Shown piece after piece: positions 15,444 through 20,958 of a stretch of DNA of 20,958 nucleotides (position 1 is the first letter of the stretch; each line of letters opens with the position of its first letter). The DNA comes from Balneolia bacterium (GTDB lineage: Bacteria > Bacteroidota > Rhodothermia > Balneolales > Cyclonatronaceae), in assembly GCA_003567135.1 (NCBI GenBank), contig PXAI01000008.1:1-20958 (forward strand), written 5' to 3'. The position numbers and the translations under genes were made by a program. The notes beneath the pieces were generated by a model. That model worked only from the letters and a program-made list of their open reading frames with translations, did no database searches and was not told the origin of the DNA.

Positions 15444-15569
15444 GCGGCTCGGGCCGTTTCCCGGGCTGTCGTAAGCCCCGGATTTCGAAGCCTTGCTAAG
15501 AAGCTACGGCATCTGCATCCGGGGTTACTCGTGTTCGACCCGCTCCGGGGTCGGTTCTGCGACCAGCGA
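15444..15569 (+). repeat. Hairpin-array repeat element, copy 1
   Basis: Three successive hairpins. A GGCTCGGG/CCCGGGCT-type stem lies near 15446-15467. AGCCCCGGAT (15474-15483) pairs with ATCCGGGGTT (15517-15526), using one G-T pair. CGACCC (15536-15541) pairs with GGGTCG (15548-15553). The last stem is followed at once by GTTCTGCGACCAGCGA (15554-15569), which recurs exactly behind the hairpin of copy 2. Confidence 0.75.
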
Positions 15570-15584
15570 TTATTTTTGAATTGA

Positions 15585-15628
15585 AAAAATCACAGATCAC
15601 GAATCACACATCGCTGATCTGCAATCAC
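15585..15628. repeat. ATCAC-type low-complexity repeat, copy 1
   Basis: AAAAAATCACAGATCACGAA followed by TCACACATCGCTGATCTGCA-type units. It aligns along its whole length with 15846-15890; on the minus strand both read as GATT.CAGATC.GCGA followed by GATT units. Confidence 0.7.
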
Positions 15629-15710
15629 TCCGGCCCTTCGATTGCGTGGGTTATCATTTGCACCATCAGGGCTCGGGTCATTTTCATACGCGTCTTTCGC
15701 ATTGGCTACA

Positions 15711-15750
15711 GACGTGTTGCTCCATCCGGAGCAAGTTCTGCGACCAGCGA
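15711..15750 (+). repeat. Hairpin-array repeat element, copy 2 (3' part)
   Basis: CGTG, then TTGCTCC (15717-15723), loop ATCC, GGAGCAA (15728-15734), then GTTCTGCGACCAGCGA (15735-15750). The flanks match copy 1 while the stem sequence is different on both sides and still pairs, as expected for a selected structure. Confidence 0.75.
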
Positions 15751-15778
15751 ATTTCTTCAATTCTTTCCACATCTTTTT

Positions 15779-15819
15779 TCTGCGCAACTCTGCGACCCAC
15801 TCCTTTACTCTGCGGTTAA
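15779..15819. repeat. CGCAGAG-type 10-base-period repeat
   Basis: TCTGCG starts at 15779, 15789 and 15809, a 10-base period with one decayed unit. On the minus strand it reads AACCGCAGAG...TCGCAGAGTTGCGCAGA. This matches, from memory, a very widespread bacterial intergenic repeat. Confidence 0.6.
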
Positions 15820-15845
15820 TCTTCCGGGTTCCAATATCTGACTCC

Positions 15846-15890
15846 AAAAAAATCTCAAATCACTAATCGCAAGTCGCCGATCTGAAATCC
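15846..15890. repeat. ATCAC-type low-complexity repeat, copy 2
   Basis: AAAAAAATCTCAAATCACTA followed by ATCGCAAGTCGCCGATCTGA, aligning with 15585-15628. It ends just before the symporter stop codon. Confidence 0.7.
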
Positions 15891-15893
15891 CTT

Positions 15894-17279
15894 TCATTCT
15901 TCTTCAAGCCTCCTGAAATAATCCTTCGCGGCGGCTACTACTTTCGGGGCGAGCAGGATGGATGATAGCATGGTTGGAATGGCCATCATGGCGAACATAG
16001 TGTCGAGGATGTTGATTACGGCTCCGATTGACATGACTGAGCCGAATACGATGCTGAGGATGTAGAAGTAGTTGTAATAGGGTTTGTATTCGGCACCGAT
16101 AAGAAAGCCGAGGCATTTTCCGCCGTAGTAGGAGTAGGTGAACATCGTGGTAAGGGCGAAAATGATCACGCAGACAATCAGTATCGGAACGCCAACGTAG
16201 GGAATGCCAGCTGAAAACGCGCTGGCGGTAAGGGTTACGCCGTCGCCGTCGGTGGTTTGCCACACGCCGGTGATCAGGATGGCGAGGGCGGTCATGGTGC
16301 AGACGAGCAGCGTGTCGATGGCGGGTTCGAGCATGGCCACGAGTCCTTCGCGTACCGGTTCGTTGGTTTTTGCCGCGCCGTGCGCCATCGATTCCGTACC
16401 GATTCCGGCCTCGTTTGAAAACGCCGCTCTTCGGACACCAATGATAATTACCGCGCCCAGCGCGCCGCCGAATGCCGCTTCGCCGTTGATGTACTCACCG
16501 CGAAAGGCGTCGGTCACGATCATCATGAGAAAATCGGGAACTACCTGGTAGTTTATCAGCAGAATGTACACCACGCCGATTACGTACAGCGCCACCATAA
16601 ACGGAACCAGCATTGCGGCTACGTTTCCGATCCGTTTGATCCCGCCAAAAATTACGATGGCAACAAGCGTCATTAGAATTAATCCCACAACCAAATCTGC
16701 AAAAAAGTGCGCTTCGGGCGTAGCAAGCTGCATAGGGATTAGAATTTCATCCCGCACAATTTGCGTAAGCTGATTCGCCTGGAAAATAGGGGTACAGCCG
16801 ATCAGGCCGCAAATCGAGAAAAATATAGCGAGCGGTTTCCACTTTTTGCCGAGCCCTTCGGTAATCACATACATCGGCCCGCCCTGCGTTTTCCCAAGAG
16901 AATCCTTCCCGCGATACATAATTGCCAGCGTACAGGTGAAAAACTTGGTGGCCATACCGACCATCGCGCTCACCCACATCCAGAAAATGGCGCCGGGACC
17001 GCCCATCGTAATCGCCACTGCCACGCCGCCGATATTTCCCATCCCGACCGTTGCAGCAAGTGCCGCGCTGAGTGCCTGAAAGTGATTGATATCGCCTTCG
17101 GCTTCCGGGTCATCATATTTACCGGTAAGAACAGCGAGTGCATGGCCAAAATAGCGGTAGGGCTGAAAGCGAGAAATCACCACAAAAAAGAGGCCGCCGC
17201 CCACCAGAAGCGCGACCAGCGGCATACCCCACGCCAGATTTACCAGCGTTTCTGTAAACTGTTCAATTCGTTCTATCAT
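15894..17279 (-). CDS. Alanine/glycine:cation symporter (AGCS family)
   Basis: 461 residues, the normal length for the family, with about 11 hydrophobic membrane segments. Imports alanine and/or glycine with Na+ (or H+). Visible signatures are LAATVGMGNIGGVAVAI (74-90), GGPGAIFWMWVSAMVGMATKF (93-113), QGGPMYVI (132-139), and the conserved loop FSNEAGIGTESMAHGAAKTNEP VREG in the second half, with the AMLEPAIDT helix after it. The substrate amino acid cannot be decided from the sequence. The start at 17279 begins with a short amphipathic helix (MIERIEQFTETLVN) as in relatives. The gene stands alone and is divergent from the CotH gene, with 176 bases between them. Its 3' end meets the repeat-filled gap. 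Confidence 0.95.
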   Translation of the reverse strand: MIERIEQFTETLVNLAWGMPLVALLVGGGLFFVVISRFQPYRYFGHALAVLTGKYDDPEAEGDINHFQALSAALAATVGMGNIGGVAVAITMGGPGAIFWMWVSAMVGMATKFFTCTLAIMYRGKDSLGKTQGGPMYVITEGLGKKWKPLAIFFSICGLIGCTPIFQANQLTQIVRDEILIPMQLATPEAHFFADLVVGLILMTLVAIVIFGGIKRIGNVAAMLVPFMVALYVIGVVYILLINYQVVPDFLMMIVTDAFRGEYINGEAAFGGALGAVIIIGVRRAAFSNEAGIGTESMAHGAAKTNEPVREGLVAMLEPAIDTLLVCTMTALAILITGVWQTTDGDGVTLTASAFSAGIPYVGVPILIVCVIIFALTTMFTYSYYGGKCLGFLIGAEYKPYYNYFYILSIVFGSVMSIGAVINILDTMFAMMAIPTMLSSILLAPKVVAAAKDYFRRLEEE

Positions 17280-17455
17280 TTTGGAAGGGCAAGGTTGAGT
17301 TCAGTAAAGCGCCAAATTAGCGAAACAGGGCTAAAAATCCACAGGTTATATCGCGATCATCTCTGGCCGAAATCCCCCGCATTTTAATGAACAAAATTCA
17401 GCATGATTCTTATATTGCCTCATTGCCTGAGGTCAATTCGAAAACTTAGTTCTTG
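17280..17455. promoter_or_regulatory. Divergent promoter gap, symporter/CotH
   Basis: 176 bases that must drive both neighbours. A hairpin CCTCA-TTGCC-TGAGG lies at 17418-17432, 23 bases before the CotH start and likely within its leader. No promoter boxes are assigned. Confidence 0.3.
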
Positions 17456-20400
17456 ATGTATCGAATTATAACGTTACTGTTTTTATTCTTTTTCGGTTTT
17501 ACAGGTCAGTTCCTCTCTGCGCAGTCAGATCTTCGCTTCAGTGAAATTAAGCTGGATAACGACGCCCCGCGCAGCTGGGCAGAGGTTTGTAATTCCGGCG
17601 AAGATACCCTCATGCTCGACGGCTACCGCCTCGGAACAGATCCCGATAATGCGGTTTCGCTGGAAGGCGGACTCGAAATCATGCGGAATGTCTGCCTTGT
17701 ATTTTCGGGCTCGTCATCTGTGCTTCGGGATGAAGCGGTTTATCTCTCCGGACTCTCCATCGCTCCGGCGGAAACAATCTTTCTGATCACCCCCGATGGT
17801 GAAATTGCCGATCAAATCTCCACCGGCCTCCGCATCCCCAATCACTCTTTTGGCCGCGCTGATCTTTTCTCCGACGATCTAACCTATTTTAAAAAACCGG
17901 CTCCTGGTGAAGTCAATACTTCGGCGGTCACCCTTCAGCTGGAAACGCCTTCCTTATCCCACAATCCCGGATTTTATACCAATTCGTTTAACCTGAGCGT
18001 CAGCACCGTTCACTCCGGCGCGGTGATCAGATATACCACGGACGGGTCCATTCCCGACGAATCTTCGCCCGTTTATGAAGGCCCGGTTTCCATTGAAAGC
18101 CGAGAGGGTGATCCCAATATTTTTTCCATGATCCCCACGAATGATTTCGGGCCGGGGCATCCGTATAACGAGGAGTGGCAGCCGCCGCAGGGAGAGGTTT
18201 ACAAGGCGAACGTAATTCGGGCGCGCGTTTTTTTCGACGGAGCCGAGCCCAGCGAAACCGTTACGGCAACCTATTTTGTGGATGAAGAAGGCACCAACCG
18301 CTTTTCAATGCCCGTGTTTTCGGTGAACACCAATCCGGAAAACTTTTTTGATGATGAGATCGGAATTTATGTCGCCGGAAATAATCTGAACTACAATCAG
18401 CGCGGGCGCGACTGGGAGCGTGAAGGTTCGCTGGAGTTTTTTGAGGATGACGGCAGCCTCGCATTTTCGCTGGACGCCGGTTTCAGAATTCATGGCGGAA
18501 CGAGCCGGAGCCGTCCCCGGAAATCGCTCAGGATTTACGCGCGAAACGACTATGGCCAGCCGTGGATCAACTACCAGTTTTTTCCGGATAAACCGATTGG
18601 CCAGTTTAAGCGCCTGCTGCTCAGAAACTCGGGTAATGACTGGGATGGTGCCGTTTTTCGTGATGGTTTCATGCAGTCGCTGATGCGCGGTATCGACATG
18701 GATATGCAGCATTTTCGTCCGGCGCTGGTTTTCATAAACGGGGAATACTGGGGGATTCACAACATCCGCGACCGGCTCGATAACCGCTATATCGAGACGC
18801 ACTACGGGCTGGATGAGGATGAATACACGATTCTGGAAAACAACGCTCAGTTCGACCGGGGAAATCCCGACGGCGTTGATCATTTTAATAATATGGTTCA
18901 GTTTCTGGAACAGAACGGCGTCAATTCGTCATCCAATTACGAGTATATCCAAACTCAGATGAACGTCGGGAATTTTGCGGATTATCAGATTGCGCAGATC
19001 TACTTCCGGAACACTGACTGGCCGGGGAATAACCTCCAGTTCTGGAGAAAAATGACCGATTACGATCCCGACGCGCCGTTTGGACTCGACGGACGCTGGC
19101 ACTGGATGATGTTTGATACTGATTTCGGTTTCGGACTCGATTTCGATTATGTTCAGGGCGCAAACGAAGGTCCGGCGCACAACACACTTGCGTTCGCCCT
19201 CGAACCAAACGGCCCCGGCTGGCCAAATCCACCGTGGTCAACGCTGATTCTCCGCAGGCTTGTGGTAAACATTGATTTTCGCCAGCACTTTATAAACCGT
19301 TTCGCGGATCTGCTGAACAGCCGCTTCAGCGCTGATTTTGCCATATCCCAGATCGACTCCATACAGGCGATTTTTGAGCCGGAGTTTCCCGAGCACATCG
19401 ACCGCTGGAGAAGGCCGGTTTCGATGAACAGCTGGAATGAGGAAATTCAAATTATGCGGGACTTTGCCGAGGAGCGTCCCGGGTTTGTGCGATCGCACAT
19501 CGCGAACCAGTTCAATCTGAACGGCACCAGAAATGTAACGATAGATGTAAACGATGCCGAAAAAGGCCGCGTGAGAGTCAATACGCTGCTCATCGACGGA
19601 TCAAACCGGGGTATTGATGATGATCCCTATCCATGGTCGGGTGTCTACTTCCGCCAGATTCCGGTAACATTTACGGCGGTTCCCGAGCCGGGCTACCAGT
19701 TTGTTTCATGGAGCGGGGCGTCGACATCCACCGAAACAACCATAAGTATCGACGGATCGGCCGCTATTTCGCTTACGGCTAATTTTGAGCCTATTCAGGA
19801 TACAGAAATCGGGGATCTGACTCCCTGGAATCTCGCCGAATCGCCCTACACGCTAACAAACTGGCCCGCTTCATCTCCGGCGGGAAGTTATCCTGAGAGC
19901 ATGAAATTTTACCAGACCTCCACGCAGGATCCCGGTCTTGAGGATGAAATGGAGGAACCCTGGACGCTCCCTTACAATCTGGATTCCAGAAGCCGGATTA
20001 ACGGACTTGGCTCAGCCGGAATCGGGTTTATCAACACAGCTAATGCTCAGGATGATGGTGGCGGATACATGGGCTCGGCGGTACTTGCGCTGAATACGGA
20101 GGATGTAAGCCAGGTGCTGATTTCATGGCGCGGCGGCACGGTCAGGCCGAATTCGCGGGTCTATAATCTGCGGATGCAGTACCGGATCGGCGGATCGGGC
20201 GAGTTTCAGGATGTGACCGACAGCTCAGGGAATATCATCGAATATGAGCGAAACGAACTTGAAGGGCACTCAGAGCTTTTGGGGCCGGTGGCGCTTCCAT
20301 CCGCCGCGCTGGACCGGCCGTATGTGGAGGTTCGCTGGAAATATTACTACACCGGAATCCGGCTGGATGACGACAGTGGCCAGCGCTCGAAACTGCGCCT

Positions 20401-20958
20401 TGCCGATATCCTCGTAACGCAGGAAGCCGCCGGCGAGGCTACGTCGCTCAGTTTTGAAGAAATTCCCACAATCGGTCAGGCTGGTCATCCCATGCCGCCC
20501 CTTCGCGTTCAGGCGCTCAATAATCAGGGCGCGGCCGATCCTGCGTTTGACGGCGTAATAACGCTCAGCGTTTCCGAGGGCCCGGGCGATCTAACAGGAA
20601 CCGTATCCCGGCAGGCGAGCGGCGGCGAGGTGCTTTTTGATGACATCAGTTTTACCGAACACGGAGTGTACCGCATCGAAGCCTCTTCAGGAAATCTCCA
20701 GGCTGCCGTGAGCAGTCAGGTTCAGGTTACATCGCTAACCGAGCTGATCATGCCTGCGTATATTCAGGGCGATCAGCCCGATAACAACGATCGCGTGCCG
20801 TTTGTGTACCGCGTGCGCATCGAAGGACTGACGCCAAACGCGACCTACCGCTACGGAAACCGCGTGGTTGATGACGATGATCCCCCAACCCAGAATGGAG
20901 CCGGAAACGCCGTTTTTGTGAACGATTCCGGGGATTTTATCCGCACAACAGATTCACC
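17456..20958 (+). CDS. Exported CotH-kinase-family protein with lamin-tail-like domain (3' end outside window)
   Basis: 1167 codons without a stop, running off the window. Signal peptide 1-23 (ITLLFLFFFGFTG, ending LSAQ). Residues 25-155 are a lamin-tail-like domain (LRFSEIKLDNDAPRSWAEV, LDGYRL). About 160-280 is a chitobiase C-terminal-like Ig domain (VIRYTTDGSIPDESSPVYEGP). About 283-690 is the CotH domain: FSMPVFSVNTNPENFFD, FRIHGGTSRSRPRKSLRIYA, RLLLRNSGNDW, FRDGFMQSL, FINGEYWGIHNIRDRLDNRY and the metal-type motif MFDTDFGFG. About 704-780 is an InlB-type repeat (PGYQFVSWSG, LTANFE). The rest is beta-rich, with VPFVYRVRIEGLTPNATYRY near 1115. Spore-coat CotH is known as an atypical kinase; activity here is only inferred. 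By architecture the missing end may carry a T9SS sorting signal. ATG 17456 is chosen because the signal peptide follows directly. Confidence 0.92.
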   Translation, partial: MYRIITLLFLFFFGFTGQFLSAQSDLRFSEIKLDNDAPRSWAEVCNSGEDTLMLDGYRLGTDPDNAVSLEGGLEIMRNVCLVFSGSSSVLRDEAVYLSGLSIAPAETIFLITPDGEIADQISTGLRIPNHSFGRADLFSDDLTYFKKPAPGEVNTSAVTLQLETPSLSHNPGFYTNSFNLSVSTVHSGAVIRYTTDGSIPDESSPVYEGPVSIESREGDPNIFSMIPTNDFGPGHPYNEEWQPPQGEVYKANVIRARVFFDGAEPSETVTATYFVDEEGTNRFSMPVFSVNTNPENFFDDEIGIYVAGNNLNYNQRGRDWEREGSLEFFEDDGSLAFSLDAGFRIHGGTSRSRPRKSLRIYARNDYGQPWINYQFFPDKPIGQFKRLLLRNSGNDWDGAVFRDGFMQSLMRGIDMDMQHFRPALVFINGEYWGIHNIRDRLDNRYIETHYGLDEDEYTILENNAQFDRGNPDGVDHFNNMVQFLEQNGVNSSSNYEYIQTQMNVGNFADYQIAQIYFRNTDWPGNNLQFWRKMTDYDPDAPFGLDGRWHWMMFDTDFGFGLDFDYVQGANEGPAHNTLAFALEPNGPGWPNPPWSTLILRRLVVNIDFRQHFINRFADLLNSRFSADFAISQIDSIQAIFEPEFPEHIDRWRRPVSMNSWNEEIQIMRDFAEERPGFVRSHIANQFNLNGTRNVTIDVNDAEKGRVRVNTLLIDGSNRGIDDDPYPWSGVYFRQIPVTFTAVPEPGYQFVSWSGASTSTETTISIDGSAAISLTANFEPIQDTEIGDLTPWNLAESPYTLTNWPASSPAGSYPESMKFYQTSTQDPGLEDEMEEPWTLPYNLDSRSRINGLGSAGIGFINTANAQDDGGGYMGSAVLALNTEDVSQVLISWRGGTVRPNSRVYNLRMQYRIGGSGEFQDVTDSSGNIIEYERNELEGHSELLGPVALPSAALDRPYVEVRWKYYYTGIRLDDDSGQRSKLRLADILVTQEAAGEATSLSFEEIPTIGQAGHPMPPLRVQALNNQGAADPAFDGVITLSVSEGPGDLTGTVSRQASGGEVLFDDISFTEHGVYRIEASSGNLQAAVSSQVQVTSLTELIMPAYIQGDQPDNNDRVPFVYRVRIEGLTPNATYRYGNRVVDDDDPPTQNGAGNAVFVNDSGDFIRTTDS

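Larger units (their letters stand above)
15071..15893. other. 823-bp noncoding gap rich in repeats
   Basis: Between sucC (+) and the symporter (-), so convergent. It opens with a 6-bp hairpin GTTTCG/CGAAAC (15084-15101) and then holds several unrelated repeats, listed separately. Short open frames cross it but are low-complexity translations of the repeats, with no family resemblance. Confidence 0.75.

Noticed and set aside
15530..15556. tRNA T-arm-like GTTCGACCC
   Set aside because: No acceptor stem, D arm or anticodon arm can be built around it; it belongs to the hairpin repeat.
15590..15847. 85-codon minus-strand frame and neighbouring short frames in the sucC-symporter gap
   Set aside because: They are translations of the repeat blocks and hairpins; no start context or family resemblance.
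15441..15890. CRISPR array
   Set aside because: Repeat units differ in type and spacing, are not regularly interspersed with unique spacers, and no cas genes are near.
16761..17387. 208-codon open frame on the plus strand
   Set aside because: It is antisense to the clearly recognised symporter gene, and the translation shows no family signature.

Overview
The window looks chromosomal, from a Gram-negative bacterium of the Bacteroidota/Balneolota/Rhodothermota group. Three things point that way. The 1390-residue exported protein ends in a type IX secretion (T9SS, 'Por') sorting domain with the NYPNPFNP hallmark. Most genes have no Shine-Dalgarno sequence and start after A/T-rich leaders. A promoter of the TTTG-N19-TAnnTTTG type can be proposed in front of the HTH gene. 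The intergenic repeats are also of kinds I associate with this group. The lineage is inference; no rRNA or marker set is present.

Layout from left to right. Bases 1-1484 (+): the 3' part of aspS, followed 11 bp later by a DUF429 protein. Bases 1485-1800: a convergent gap with hairpin-forming C/G-run repeats. Bases 1801-5973 (-): a very large multidomain exported T9SS cargo protein carrying an internal duplication of about 200 residues. Bases 6310-6989 (-): a HipB-like HTH regulator with a visible operator and promoter, and a small conserved-type hypothetical protein. No HipA toxin is seen. Bases 7163-8455 (-): a THUMP-like class I methyltransferase. Bases 8541-8645: a large inverted repeat with a perfect 50-bp palindromic core. 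Bases 8785-12410 (+): a tight three-gene cluster of PolX, methylmalonyl-CoA epimerase and a PYROXD2-like FAD oxidoreductase. Bases 12427-13290 (-): a two-domain universal stress protein. Bases 13862-15070 (+): sucC, preceded by a 571-bp A/T-rich gap and not followed by sucD. Bases 15071-15893: an 823-bp gap packed with several unrelated repeat families. Bases 15894-17279 (-): an alanine/glycine:sodium symporter. Bases 17456-20958 (+): the first 1167 codons of an exported CotH-kinase-family protein that runs off the window.

Most genes are housekeeping: translation, DNA repair, propionate/TCA metabolism, stress and amino-acid uptake. Mce and SucC are linked by metabolism, since methylmalonyl-CoA leads to succinyl-CoA, but they are not in one operon. 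The two giant exported proteins are the accessory, surface-facing part. I see no convincing new defence or mobile system. The best leads are the duplicated exported module, the orphan antitoxin-like regulator, the divergent exported CotH protein, and the repeat clusters, where paired hairpins keep their structure through compensating base changes.
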